Shown here piece by piece: positions 1-10,951 of a stretch of DNA of 64,000 bases. The first letter of the stretch is position 1. The number at the start of each line of letters is the position of its first letter. The notes below the pieces were generated by a model. The model worked only from the letters and a program-made list of their open reading frames with translations, was not told the origin of the DNA and searched no databases. Source of the stretch: Pycnopodia helianthoides (taxonomy: Eukaryota > Echinodermata > Asteroidea > Forcipulatida > Asteriidae); the NCBI GenBank assembly GCA_032158295.1, contig CM063244.1:21082815-21146814 (forward strand), given 5' to 3'. Both the position numbers and the translations under genes were made by a program.

Positions 1-125
1 ATTTACACCATTTAAACATGAGGTTAAAGAGTTGTACCCCCCCCCCCACTTCTAGGAGGGTTCTATATATTGGAAAAATGAGTACATCACCAAATTGAAA
101 TTTGACCTTGTTAGTTCCTCTTTAA
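1..125. mobile_element. Right end of a TIR element (family G), cut by the window edge
   Basis: The sequence up to 125 matches the right ends of fuller copies at 3271-4049 and 7227-7862, ending in GTTAGTTCCTCTTTAAA. The inverted counterpart TTTAAAGAGGAACTAAC is the left terminus of those copies. No coding capacity is seen. Confidence 0.6.
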
Positions 126-1180
126 ATGATAGTCTAGCAGCCTATCTTATTGTACATGCCTGAAACTTCAAAGATCACTGGAGGCAATAGACTGTGTAAC
201 TCTCTTGAGTAAACGAAAATGAGGAACTTAAAACAAAACTGATTTGATGTGAAATCAAATCTTCTGTTTAAGTTCTGTTTATACACAATTCTAAAAAAAA
301 ATAAAAAAATACCCTTATGCTAAAAGAAACCCATTGCTTGTATAATACAACAAATTTGTTGAAACTAACATTGAAAAAACAACAACTTTGGGACCAAGGG
401 TGATTAGTTTTTTAAGACCCGATTTGCAAATCACAGCAGAATTTGTGTAACAATTGTATAGGTTTATTGATAACATGAATTTAATTTGGGCAAAATGTTG
501 AAATGAGGAGCAACTGGAAACGAAGATCAAGTCTTATTCTCTGGTTTTATTTGTTGTTCTGTTAAATTTATTTAACTTTTATATTATTTCCTGGTTAGAT
601 TTTACTTTCCCAACAAAATAATGAATTTTTTTAAGCCATAACAGGCCTTGTGCTAAATTATTTTGTAAAGTAACCCACCATTTATGTAAACTCTGCGTTT
701 TACTTGCCCCCAGGAAGTTTCAGTATTGTCATAAATTTGTCTTGTGATGTATTAATAGTAGCAATCACAACCAGTTTAATGGTCAAATGAAGTTACATTC
801 ACACACTCATAAATAAATTTGCAAATTTCTAAAGTTTGTTTTTCACTTGTGAAAAGTAAGAAATATGAGCATTTTAAACCAGTAGGATGCACAGTCTTTA
901 GTTTTAAGTGGTTCATCCAATCCATCTTGGGAAACCAAGTACAGTTCAAAATGAATCACGTCGTACTGTAGTTTGCATGTAACTCTTTCGAAATCAGCAG
1001 GCCATGATGGTTACTGATGTTGTTTGAACTTGGATTTAACCCAGAATCCTTTGCGCGCCGATCATTTCTTATCATGCTTTTTGGGACATGCATATGGACT
1101 ATTGCAAGGGTAGTATTTCACACCAAAACATGTCTCTGGATAATTGGTGTTCGTGTTAACTTTTTCAATCAGTGATTATT
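126..1180 (+). other. Upstream flank of receptor copy 1, no gene
   Basis: This AT-rich stretch is repeated in units 2 and 3 and again in part near 11300-13200. Small ORFs here are AT-rich and not supported. It probably carries distal regulatory sequence for the receptor gene, but no specific site stands out. Confidence 0.6.
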
Positions 1181-1183
1181 CCC

Positions 1184-1193
1184 CTATAAAAGG
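1184..1193 (+). promoter_or_regulatory. Candidate TATA box, receptor copy 1
   Basis: CTATAAAAGG lies about 840 bp before the copy 1 ATG. It is retained at the same relative place in unit 2 and degraded to TTATTAAAGG in unit 3. If real, the 5' leader is long or contains an intron. An ATGTAAGT at 1315-1322 could be a donor. No direct evidence of transcription. Confidence 0.3.
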
Positions 1194-1906
1194 AGGAAGA
1201 AAAAGTCAATTATGGATTCTCATTACCCTGTACAAAATGAAGTACAAGAGCCACTCTATTTATTCTAACAAAGTGACATTTCTTGTTTATTATAATTGTT
1301 TCTTCAGAGGACAAATGTAAGTAAAAGTAAATACATTTGAACATTGGTAACATTGTCATTTGTACTGCAAAATATTGTCATTGATTGATATATTTCAATC
1401 TCAAGAAGAATTTTGTGGTAACTTTATTTGAGATTGTCAAGTTTTGAGATTGTCAAGTTCTCCGATTGTCAAGTTCTCCTCAGTAGCCAATTTGACTGTT
1501 TGACGTAATTGCTTCTTCAATAATAAGTTTTCAAACAAGGTTCTAATATTTATTGATAAGTTACATTGGTCCTGTCATGCCTGTGTGGAAAATAATTGGC
1601 AGGTTGAGCGAGCTGAAACTAAGCCCATGTAGATATCTATGAATATGAGGGAAGCCATAGTGAAATAATATCAAACAACGACATTTTAGATATATGGCCA
1701 TTCAGTGTGGTGAAGTAGTAGAGAAATGAACCTCTTCGAGTTTCATTTAATGATTGATATTAAAGCTACGAGTTCACTTTCTTGAGCATTTGATTTTATC
1801 AAAGTTATTTGGATTTTTGTTTCTTTTTTCTTCTTCATATTACTCACCAGCGTTTGAGGAAAAAATACCGAAAAGGATATTTGCTTCACGATATGAAAAG
1901 ACTGAA

Positions 1907-1927
1907 ATGGAGAACAAAATGCTGTAA
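1907..1927 (+). promoter_or_regulatory. Conserved short upstream ORF, copy 1
   Basis: ATG to TAA encodes MENKML. Its start context ACTGAAATGGAG is the same as that of the receptor ATG at 2029, as if the start region had been duplicated. It lies 101 bp before the main ATG, and the spacing is identical in copies 2 and 3. It could lower translation of the receptor; that is inference. Confidence 0.4.
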
Positions 1928-2028
1928 GCAGAAAGTCCAAGTTCAGTTTGGTTGACTGTGATAGCTCTTAATAGTGTTGGAGGGAAAATAACTCTGTTCT
2001 TTGTTTTACTGAAAATAAAAAGACTGAA

Positions 2029-3037
2029 ATGGAGACGACAACGTCACTTCCTTCTACAACTGAAAGTTCAAATGCATTGGGCTCATTTGTTGCTGTTTTG
2101 TGTATAGTGGGTGGAGTAGCAACAATTCTGGTCTACCTTTGGATTGTAGTCTGCATTGCAGTCACTGAAAGACTTCACACCATATCCAACTATTTCCTTG
2201 CTAGTCTCTGCGCATCTGAGATTTGTGTTGGGATAGGCTGCATCTGGGGGAGCAATGTCGCCCAGACGTTCTTTCAGAAGCATTCAGTGCTGTACTATGC
2301 CTCAGTTATATCTTACATTTTTGTGTACAGGTTCCAGCTATCTAATGAATTCAGTTTTGATAGCAGCAGATCGCTACATGAAGATTGCCCGGCCACTACA
2401 ATATCTCAGTCTCATGTCGGACAGACGATGTGTTCAGCTCATCACAGCAGTCTGGATTATTTGGCTGATCCTTGTTCTGAGTGTTTTTGTGTATATCTTG
2501 AAAAGCTTTGAAGCTGATGAAATTTTCATGGAAGAAATAATTAGCAACAATCGCGTAAAAATACCTATGACTGTCATCGTAAATGTAACCGTGTTCCTGC
2601 TCGTTGTATGTGTCGCTTGGTTCATTGTTGCTCTTGTGCGCATCGCCAGGAAACAGAAACGTAGAATTCAAACAGAGATGCAGATGTTAGGGCACATCCG
2701 TCACAATGATGCACAACAAAAAGATGGGGTCGATTGTAGAGTATCAGAACCAGTTCAGCTGCAAGCCAGGGGCAGTAACAAAACCACTGTGTACTTTATT
2801 GTCCACTTTACTGCATATGTTACTGCATGGGTTCCATCTATTGTCACATTGAACATATATTCATTTAGTTCCATTCCATTGGAATACAAGTTCATAACAT
2901 TTTCCGGGGGTTTGATTTTAGGTCTAGCTCAACTGTTGCTCGGAACCTTGTTTCTGGTTTATACGCAAATTGAACATCGACAAAGTTGTAGGACAACATG
3001 GCAGAAACTTTTGGCATTCTTTCAAAATGATCATTAG
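2029..3037 (+). pseudogene. Rhodopsin-like GPCR, copy 1, single frameshift
   Basis: This is a close paralogue of the intact 335-residue receptor at 5986-6993. The frame from ATG 2029 is open through TM1, TM2 and the start of TM3. Near 2320-2336 it shifts: the copy reads TTTTTGTGTACAGGTTCC where copy 2 reads TTTTTTGTACAGTTTCC, a net gain of one base. The rest, including the DRY motif, a long basic third intracellular loop, TM6 and TM7, is open in the other frame to the stop at 3037. With one lesion only, it is a very young pseudogene, an assembly error or a polymorphic allele. The same lesion is found in copy 4, which argues against a random sequencing error. An AATAAA follows at 3120. Confidence 0.85.
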
Positions 3038-3119
3038 AATCATTTTGCAAGAATATAAGATTTTCAGTCATAATGAGTTAAATAACTGGTTTAAATAACT
3101 GGTTTATTTCTTGTACATA

Positions 3120-3125
3120 AATAAA
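3120..3125 (+). terminator. Poly(A) signal AATAAA, receptor copy 1
   Basis: AATAAA lies 83 bp after the stop codon. The equivalent hexamer is kept in copy 2 (7076-7081) and lost in copy 3. Confidence 0.5.
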
Positions 3126-3270
3126 AAATTTCAAGTGGCCCAGAAGTCAAAAGTGATTCAATGAACAGCAAGGTTTTTTAACTATTAAAGATGAAAATAC
3201 ATCATCATTAAAATCATCAAGTAAACATTTTTTTAAATGCATTATATCTTGCTCCTTGCCACCATGTCTA

Positions 3271-4049
3271 TTTAAAGAGGAACTAACAAGGTCAAATTCA
3301 TTGTTCTCTTGCACTAGTTTTCCAAAAGCTTGAGTCCTGAAATGAGTGGGGAAAAAAATTACAATTTCTTACCTCACAATAAACTGGAGTAAAGGGCAAC
3401 TATAAATATAAATATAAATATGAATTGTAAACTTGCGGGTACAACCATGTGTGAAATCTCTTTTTAGGGAGTGTTGGCTCTGAAAAGAGCCGGTTTGGTC
3501 TCGACGTTTCGAACAGTATACTCTGCTCGTCTTCAGGAGAAACTGGAGTAAACTGCCATTGTATATACGATACCCCATCAATGCGAAGTTTGTCAACATC
3601 CAAAACATCCGATGACATCACTCTGGTGTATATGGGTGTGTACATTTCTGTACGTGAAATTGTTGGTTGATTCCTGACTTTTTCAGAGCAAAATTTGAAA
3701 CATGAAGTCATTGGATTTCAGCAACTAATGGGTCTGTACATTCCAAGGAGGAATTTTTTGTCAGTCAAAAGGTCAATTTCACAAGGCTGATTTGATCGAA
3801 TATCATCGAAAGTCAGGAATAAACCAAACCATTCCCGTACAAAGAAGTACGGACCCATTTATATCAAAAAGGTGTCATCGGATGTTGACAAATTTCACAG
3901 CGGAATGGTACAGAATACATTGGCAATTTACACCATTTAAACATGAGGTTAAAGAGTTGTACCCCCCCCCCACTTCTAGGGGGGTTCTATATATTGGAAA
4001 AATGAGTACATCACAAAATTGAAATTTGACCGTGTGAGTTCCTCTTTAA
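3271..4049. mobile_element. TIR element, family G, between receptor copies 1 and 2
   Basis: The termini TTTAAAGAGGAACTAAC and its near inverse at 4030-4049 bound a non-coding element. Related copies are at 7227-7862 and, outside the array, at 30159-30955. A piece of the left end is at 38093-38205 inside a WASHC4 intron. The copy outside the array shows it is a dispersed transposon and not just array sequence. It is interrupted by a 146-bp insertion (3394-3539). Confidence 0.65.
3394..3539 (-). mobile_element. 146-bp retroposon insertion with target duplication
   Basis: The segment is flanked by the 13-bp direct repeat AAACTGGAGTAAA (3381-3393 and 3540-3552). The matching place in unit 2 (about 7335-7348) has one similar copy of this motif and no insert, so it is an empty site. 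One end has ATAAAT repeats, like a reversed simple-repeat tail. The inner part resembles the arms of the hairpin at 36608-36738. Confidence 0.6.
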
Positions 4050-5161
4050 ATGATAGTCTAGCAGCCTATCTTATTGTACATGCCTGAAACTTCAAAGGGC
4101 ACTGGAGGCAATAGACTGTGTAACTCTCTTGAGTAAACGAAAATGAGGAACTTAAAACAAAACTGATTTGTTGTGAAATCAAATCTGCTGTTTAAGTTCT
4201 GTTTATACACAATTCTAAAAAAAAAAAAAAAAAAATACCCTTATGCTAAAAGAAACCCCATTGCTTGTATAATACAACAAATTTGTTGAAACTAACATTG
4301 AAAAAACAACAACTTTGGGACCAAGGGTGATTAGTTTTTGAAGACCCGATTTGCAAATCACAGCAGAATTTGTGTAACAATTGTATAGGTTTATTGATAA
4401 CATGAATTTAATTTGGGCAAAATGTTGAAATGAGGAGCAACTGGAAACGAAGATCAAGTCTTATTCTCTGGTTTTATTTGTTGTTCTGTTGAATTTATTT
4501 AACTTGTATATTATTTCCTGGTTAGATTTTACATTCCCAACAAAATAATAAATTTTTTTAAGCCATAACAGGCCTTGTGCTAAATTATTTTGTAAAGTAA
4601 CCCACCATTTATGTAAACTCTTCGTATTACATGCCCCAAGAAGTTTCAGTATTGTCATAAATTTGTCTTTCTGATGTATTAATGGTAGCTATCACAACCA
4701 GTTTAATGGTCAAATGAAGTAACATTCACACACTCATAAATAAATGAACACATGTTTAAAGTTTGTTATTCACATGTGAAAAGTAAGAAATATGAGCATT
4801 TTAAACCAGTAGGATGCACAGTCTTTAGTTTTAAGTGGTTCATCCAATCCATCTTGGGAAACCAAGTACAGTTTAAAATGAATCAAGTGGCCAAGATGGA
4901 CGTCGTACTGTAGTTTACATTGTAACTATGCCAGGTTTTACTTGTTGATGTACACCACATTGTTTCAAAATCAGCAGGCCATGATGGTTACTGATGTTGT
5001 TTGAACTTGGATTTAACCCAGAATCCTTTGCGCGCCGATCATTTCTTATCATGCTTTTTGGGACATGCATATGGACTATTGCAAGGGTAGTATTTCACAC
5101 CAAAACATGTCTCTGGATAATTGGTGTTCGTGTTAACTTTTTCAATCAGTGATTATTCCCC

Positions 5162-5169
5162 TATAAAAG
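5162..5169 (+). promoter_or_regulatory. Candidate TATA box, receptor copy 2
   Basis: TATAAAAG sits at the position equivalent to the copy 1 box, about 820 bp before the ATG. Confidence 0.3.
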
Positions 5170-5863
5170 GAAGAAGAAAAAGTCAATTATGGATTCTCAT
5201 TACCCTGTACAAAATGAAGTACAAGAGCCACTTTATTTCTTGTTTATTATAATTGTTTCTTCAGAGGACAAATGTAAGTAAAAGTAAATACATTTGAACA
5301 TTGGTAACATTGTCATTTGTACTGCAAAATATTGTCATTGATTGATATATTTCAATCTCAAGAAGAATTTTGTGGTAACTTTATTTGAGATTGTCAAGTT
5401 TTGAGATTGTCAAGTTCTCCGATTGTCAAGTTCTCCTCAGTACCTAATTTGACTGTTTGATGTAATTGCTTCTTCAATAATAAGTTTTCAAACAAGGTTC
5501 TAATATTTATTGATAAGTTACATTGGCCCTGTCATGCCTGTGTGGAAAATAATTGGCAGGTTGAGCGAGCTGAAACTAAGCCCATGCAGATATCTATGAA
5601 TATGAGGGAAGCCATAGTGAAATAATATCAAACAACGACATTTTAGATATATGGCCATTCAGTGTGGTGAAGTAGTAGAGAAATGAACCTCTTTGAGTTT
5701 CATTTAATGATTGATATTGAAGCTACAAGTTCACTTTCTTGAGCATTTGATTTTATCAAAGTTATTTGGATTTTTGTTTCTTTTTTCTTCTTCATATTAC
5801 TCACCAGCGTTTGAGGAAAAAATACCGAAAAGGATATTTGCTTCACGATATGAAAAGACTGAA

Positions 5864-5884
5864 ATGGAGAACAAAATGCTGTAA
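5864..5884 (+). promoter_or_regulatory. Conserved short upstream ORF, copy 2
   Basis: It encodes MENKML, has the same start context as the receptor ATG, and ends 101 bp before it. Confidence 0.4.
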
Positions 5885-5985
5885 GCAGAAAGTCCAAGTT
5901 CAGTTTGGTTGACTGTGATAGCTCTTAATAGTGTTGGAGGGAAAATAACTGTGTTCTTTGTTTTACTGAAAATAAAAAGACTGAA

Positions 5986-6993
5986 ATGGAGACGACAACG
6001 TCACTTCCTTCTACAACTGAAAGTTCAAATGCATTGGGCTCATTTGTTGCTGTTTCGGGTACAGTGGTTGGAGTAGCAACAATTCTGATCCACCTTTGGA
6101 TTGTAGTCTGCATTGCAGTCACTGAAAGACTTCACACCATATCCAACTATTTCCTTGCTAGTCTCTGCGCATCTGAGATTTGTGTTGGGATAGGCTGCAT
6201 CTTGGGGAGCAATGTAGCCCAGACGTTCTCTCAGAAGCATTTAGTGCTGTACTATGCCTCAGTTATATCTTACATTTTTTGTACAGTTTCCAGCTATCTA
6301 CTGAATTCAGTTTTGATAGCAGCAGATCGCTACATGAAGATTGCCCGGCCACTACAATATCTTAGTCTCATGTCCGACAAAAGATGTGTTCAGCTCATCA
6401 CAGCAGTCTGGATTATTTGGCTGATCCTTGGTCCGACTGTTTTTGTGTATGTCTTGACAAGCTTTGAAGACGATGAAATTTTCGTCGAAGAAATAATTAG
6501 CAACAATCGTGTAAAAATACCTATGACTGTCATTTCAAATGTAACCGTGTTCCTGCTCGTTGTTTGTGTTGCTTGGTTCATCGTTGCTCTTGTGCGCATC
6601 GCTAGGAAACAGAAACGTAGAATTCAAACAGAGATGCAGATGTTAGGGCACATCCGTCACAATGATGCACAACAAAAAGATGGTGTCGATTGTAGAGTAT
6701 CAGAACCAGTTCAGCTGCAAGCCAGGGGCAGTAACAAAACCACTGTGTACTTTATTGTCCACTTTACTGCATATGTTACTGCATGGATTCCAGCTATTGT
6801 CACATTGAACATATATTCATTTAGTTCCATTCCATTGGAACACAAGTTCATAACATTTTCCGGGGGTTTGTTTTTAGGTCTAGTTCAACTGTTGCTCGGA
6901 ACCTTGTTTCTGGTTTATATGCAAATTGAACATCGACAAAGTTGTAGGACAACATGGCAGAAACTTTTGGCATTCTTTCAAAATTATCATTAG
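5986..6993 (+). CDS. Rhodopsin-like (class A) GPCR, copy 2, intact
   Basis: This is a single-exon, 335-residue, seven-helix receptor for the plasma membrane; the ligand is unknown. Helices lie near residues 20-45, 52-74, 90-113, 135-157, 181-205, 253-276 and 288-312. Class A marks are DRY at 114-116, Trp in TM4 (WIIW) and a proline in TM6 (AWIP, in place of CWxP). Odd points are a Glu (SEI) where TM2 normally has Asp, no TM1 Asn, no NPxxY in TM7 (GTLFLVY instead), and no obvious TM3/loop-2 cysteine pair. The N-terminus is short and Ser/Thr-rich. The start ATG is conserved in copies 1 to 4 with context GAAATGG. A lineage-specific chemosensory or peptide receptor expansion is plausible but not shown. 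Confidence 0.9.
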   Translation: METTTSLPSTTESSNALGSFVAVSGTVVGVATILIHLWIVVCIAVTERLHTISNYFLASLCASEICVGIGCILGSNVAQTFSQKHLVLYYASVISYIFCTVSSYLLNSVLIAADRYMKIARPLQYLSLMSDKRCVQLITAVWIIWLILGPTVFVYVLTSFEDDEIFVEEIISNNRVKIPMTVISNVTVFLLVVCVAWFIVALVRIARKQKRRIQTEMQMLGHIRHNDAQQKDGVDCRVSEPVQLQARGSNKTTVYFIVHFTAYVTAWIPAIVTLNIYSFSSIPLEHKFITFSGGLFLGLVQLLLGTLFLVYMQIEHRQSCRTTWQKLLAFFQNYH

Positions 6994-7075
6994 AATCATT
7001 TTGCAAGGGTATAAGATTTTCAGTCATAATGAACTAAATAACTGGTTTAAATAACTGGTTTATTTCATGTACATA

Positions 7076-7081
7076 AATAAA
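7076..7081 (+). terminator. Poly(A) signal AATAAA, receptor copy 2
   Basis: AATAAA lies 83 bp after the stop, conserved with copy 1. Confidence 0.5.
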
Positions 7082-7226
7082 AAAAATTCAAGTGGCCCAG
7101 AGGTCAAAAGTGATTCAATGAACAGCAAGGATTTGTAACTATTAAAGATAAAAATACATCAAGTTTAAAATCATCAAGAAAACATTTTTAAAACTCATTA
7201 TATCTTGCTCCTTGCCACCTTTTCTA

Positions 7227-7862
7227 TTTAAAGAGGAACTAACGAGGTCAAATTCATTTTTGTCTTGCACTAGTTTTCCAAAAGCTTGAGTCCTCAAATG
7301 AGTGGGGAAAAAATTACAAATCTCTAACCTCACGTTAAACTGGTGTAAATTGTCATTGTATTCAATACCCCACCAGTGCTAAATTGGTCAACATCCAAAA
7401 CATCCGATGACATCACTCTGGTGTATATGGGTGTGTACATTTCTGTAAGTGAAATTGTTGGTTGATTCCTGACTTTTTTCAGAGCAAAATTTGAAACATG
7501 ATGTCATTGGATTTCAAGAACTAAAGGGTCTTTACATTCCAAGGAGGACATTTTTGTCAGTCAAAAGGTCAAATTCAAGGCTGTTTTGATTGAATATTGT
7601 TGAAAGTCAGGAAGAACCCAAATCATTCCCGTACATAAAGATGTACAGACCCATTTATACCAGAAAGATGTAATCGGATGTTTTTGGTGTTGATAAATTT
7701 CACAGTGAAATGGTTTAGGATACAATGACAATTTACACCATTTAAACATGAGGTTAAAGAGTTGTACCCCCCCCCCCCCCCCCCGCTTCTATGATGGTTC
7801 TATATATTGTTAAAATGAGTACGTCACAAAATTGAATTTGACTTTGTTAGTTTCTCTTTAAA
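7227..7862. mobile_element. TIR element, family G, between receptor copies 2 and 3
   Basis: This copy matches the element at 3271-4049 without the 146-bp insert. It ends in TTAGTTTCTCTTTAAA, the near inverse of its left terminus. It contains the long poly-C tract at 7767-7784. Confidence 0.6.
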
Positions 7863-9600
7863 CGTATAGTCTAGCAGCCTATCTTATTGTACAGGCACTG
7901 GAGGCAATAGACTGTGTAACTCTCTTGAGTAAAGGAAAATGAGGAAATTAGAAAGAATTGTTTTTTTTTGACTAAATCAAATCTTCTGTTTAAGATCTAT
8001 TTATACACAATTCCTAAAAGTACAAATTACCCATACATGTATAAATAAAAGATACCAATTGTTTGTATAATACAAACAATTTGTTAAAATTAACATTGAA
8101 AAAACAAAAAAAACTTTGGGACGAGGGTGATTAGTTTCTGAAAACTTGATTTGCAAATCACAGCAGAATTTGTGCAACCATTGTAAAGGTTTATTGATAA
8201 CATGAATGTCATTTGGGCAAAATGTTTAAATGATTTGTAACCGGAAACAGAGATCAAGTCTTATTCTCTGGTTTTATTTGTTGTTCTGTTCAATTTATTT
8301 AACTTTTATATTATTTCAATGTTGAATTTTACTTTCCTAACAATATAACATAATTGTTTAAAGCCATAACAGGCCTTGTGTTTAATTTTTTTTGTAAAGT
8401 AGCCCACTGGTCTTGTAAACTCTGCATTTTACTTGCCCAAGGAAGTTTTAGAATTGTCACTTATTTGTCTTTCTGATTTAATAATAGTAGCAATCACAAC
8501 TTACGGTCAAATGAAGTTAGTTACATTCACACACTGAAAAATAAATTAGTACATTTTCAAGGTTTGTTATTCACATGTGAGAAGTAAAAAATATGAGCAT
8601 TTTAAACCAGTAGATTGCACAGCTTTTAGTCGCCCTCATGGCAAGTTGTGAAGTGCTGCATCCAATCTTTCTTGGGAAACCATGTGCAGTTCAAATTAAA
8701 TCAAGTTGCCAAGATGGACGCTGTACTGTAGTTTACATGTAACTATGCCAGGTTTTACTCGTTGGGCACTGCATTGCTTTAAAATCAGCAGGCCTTGATG
8801 GATGCCGGTGTTGTTTGGACTCAGATTTAACCCAGAATCCATTGCGCGCCTATCAGTTCCAATCATGCTCATTGGGTAGTATTTCAGACCAAACAACTCC
8901 CTGAAGAATTGGTCTTGGTTTAAAGTTTTTAATCAGTGATAATTCCCTTATTAAAGGAGGGAAAAAATTCAATTATGGATTCTAAATAGGCTGTACAAAA
9001 TGAAGTACAAACGCCACTCTATTTATTCTAACAAAGGGACATTTTTGTTTATTATGATTGTTCTCCAGAGGAATAAGTAAAAGTAAATAGATGTGAACGT
9101 TGATAACATTGTCATTCGTACTGCAAAATATTGTCATTGATTGATAGATTTAAATCTCAAGAAGAATGTTGTGGTAACTTTACTTGAGATTGTCAAGTTC
9201 TCCTCAGTAGCCAATTTGACTGTTCGATGTAATTGCTTCTTCAATAATAATTTTTCAAACAATGTTCTAATATTTATTGATAAGTTACATTGGCCCTGTC
9301 ATGCCTGTGTGGAAAATAATTGGCAGGTTGAGTGAGCTGAAACTAAGCCCATGCAGATATAATCTATGAATGTGATGTCATACATTTTCAGATATTTGCC
9401 ATTCTGTGTGGTGCAGTAGTAGAGAAATGAACCTCTTTGAGTTTCATTTAATGAGTAATTATTGAAGCCACAAGTTCAATTTCTTTAGCATCTGATTTTA
9501 TCAAAGTTCATGTTGGATCATATTTCTTTTTTTCTTTGTATTACTCATATTATTACATTTGAGGAAAAAATACTGTAAAGGATATTTGCTTCACCATATG
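7863..9600 (+). other. Upstream flank of receptor copy 3, no gene
   Basis: It is homologous to 126-1900 and 4050-5860 but more diverged. The TATA-like box is degraded (8948-8957). No gene is seen. Confidence 0.55.
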
Positions 9601-9611
9601 AAGAGACTGAA

Positions 9612-9632
9612 ATGGAGACCAAAATGTTGTAA
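9612..9632 (+). promoter_or_regulatory. Conserved short upstream ORF, copy 3
   Basis: It encodes METKML, a single-residue change from copies 1 and 2. Its start context and its 101-bp spacing to the receptor ATG are unchanged even though the surrounding flank has diverged. Confidence 0.4.
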
Positions 9633-9733
9633 GCAGAAAGTCCAAGTTCAATGTGGTTGACTGTGATAGCTCTTAATAGTGTTGGAGGGAAAATAACTCA
9701 GATTTTGGTTAGACTGAAATCAGAAAGACTGAA

Positions 9734-10741
9734 ATGGAGACGACAACGCCACTCCCTTCTACAACTGAAAGTTCAAATGCATTGTGCCTGACTGTTGCTG
9801 TTTTGATTGTAGTGGCTGGAGTAGCAACAATTCTGATCCACCTTTGGATTGTAGTCTGCATTGCAGTCACTGAAAGACTTCACACCATATCCAACTATTT
9901 CCTTGCTAGTCTCTGCGTATCTGAGATTTGTCTTGGGATAGGTTACATCTCGGGGTGCCATCACGCCCAGACGTTCTTTGAGAAGCATTCAGTGCTGTCT
10001 TATGCCTCAATTTTTTCCCTCAGTGTTTGTACAGTTTCCAGCTATCTACTGAATTCAGTTTTGATAGCAGCAGATCGCTACATGAAGATTGCCCGGCCAC
10101 TACAATATCTCAGTCTCATGTCCGACAGACGATGTGTTCAGCTCATCACAGCAGTCTGGATTATTTGGCTGATTCCAGGTCTGAACCTTTTTGTGTTTAT
10201 GTTGACAAACTTTGAAGCTGATGAAGTTTTCATTGAAGAACTAATCAGCAACAATCAGTTCAACATATTCCTATGTGTCAGCGCAGATGTAACAATGTTC
10301 CCCCTCATTGTATGTGTCACTTGGTTCATCGTTGCTCTTGTGCGCATTGCCAGGAAACAGAAACGTAGAATTCAAACAGAGATGCAGATGTTAGGGCACA
10401 TCCGTCACAATGATGCACAACAAAAAGATGGGGTTGATTGTAGAGTATCAGAGCCAGTTCAGCTGCAAGCCAGGGGCAGTAACAAAACCACTGTGTATAT
10501 TATTGTCCACTTTACTGTATATGTTACTGCATGGGTTCCAGCTATTATCACATTGAACATAGTTTTGTTTAGTTACTTTCCATTGGAACACAAACTCATT
10601 GCATTTTTCGTGGCTATGTTTTTAGCCATATCTCAACTGTTTTTTGGAACCTTGTTTCTGGTTTATATGCAAATTGAACATCGACAAAGTTCTAGGACAA
10701 CATGGCAGAAACTTTTGGCACTCTTTCAAAATTATCATTAG
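9734..10741 (+). CDS. Rhodopsin-like (class A) GPCR, copy 3, intact
   Basis: This 335-residue, single-exon receptor is collinear with copy 2 (5986-6993), without gaps. DRY is at 114-116, and the TM2 Glu and the missing NPxxY are shared. The N-terminal tail, TM2-TM3 loop, extracellular loop 2, TM5 and the TM6-TM7 region differ a lot from copy 2 (for example SNNQFNIF against SNNRVKIP, and NIVLFSYFPLEHK against NIYSFSSIPLEHK). By contrast the third intracellular loop, about residues 203-252, is identical in protein and almost identical in DNA. This suggests a shared G-protein interface with diversified ligand-facing parts, or gene conversion of the loop. The copy 1/2 poly(A) hexamer is not retained here. 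Confidence 0.9.
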   Translation: METTTPLPSTTESSNALCLTVAVLIVVAGVATILIHLWIVVCIAVTERLHTISNYFLASLCVSEICLGIGYISGCHHAQTFFEKHSVLSYASIFSLSVCTVSSYLLNSVLIAADRYMKIARPLQYLSLMSDRRCVQLITAVWIIWLIPGLNLFVFMLTNFEADEVFIEELISNNQFNIFLCVSADVTMFPLIVCVTWFIVALVRIARKQKRRIQTEMQMLGHIRHNDAQQKDGVDCRVSEPVQLQARGSNKTTVYIIVHFTVYVTAWVPAIITLNIVLFSYFPLEHKLIAFFVAMFLAISQLFFGTLFLVYMQIEHRQSSRTTWQKLLALFQNYH

Positions 10742-10951
10742 AATCATTTTGCAAGAATAGAAGATTTTTAGTCATAATGTGTTAAACAAACGGTTGAAAT
10801 AACTGGTTTATTTCATGTACATCATTAAGCAGTTTCAAGTGTCCCAGTGGTCAAAAGTGATTCAATGTACAGCAAGGTTTTGTAACTGTTAAAGATGAAA
10901 GAGCATCAAGTTTAAAATCATCAAGTAAACATTTTTAAAATGCATTATGTC

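Noticed and set aside
1743..1940. 65-residue minus-strand ORF, repeated at 5700-5897
   Set aside because: It is conserved only because the whole unit is duplicated; it is not kept open in unit 3.
2322..2345. Tiny intron explaining the copy 1 frame change
   Set aside because: Only a one-base net difference from the intact copies and no room for an intron.
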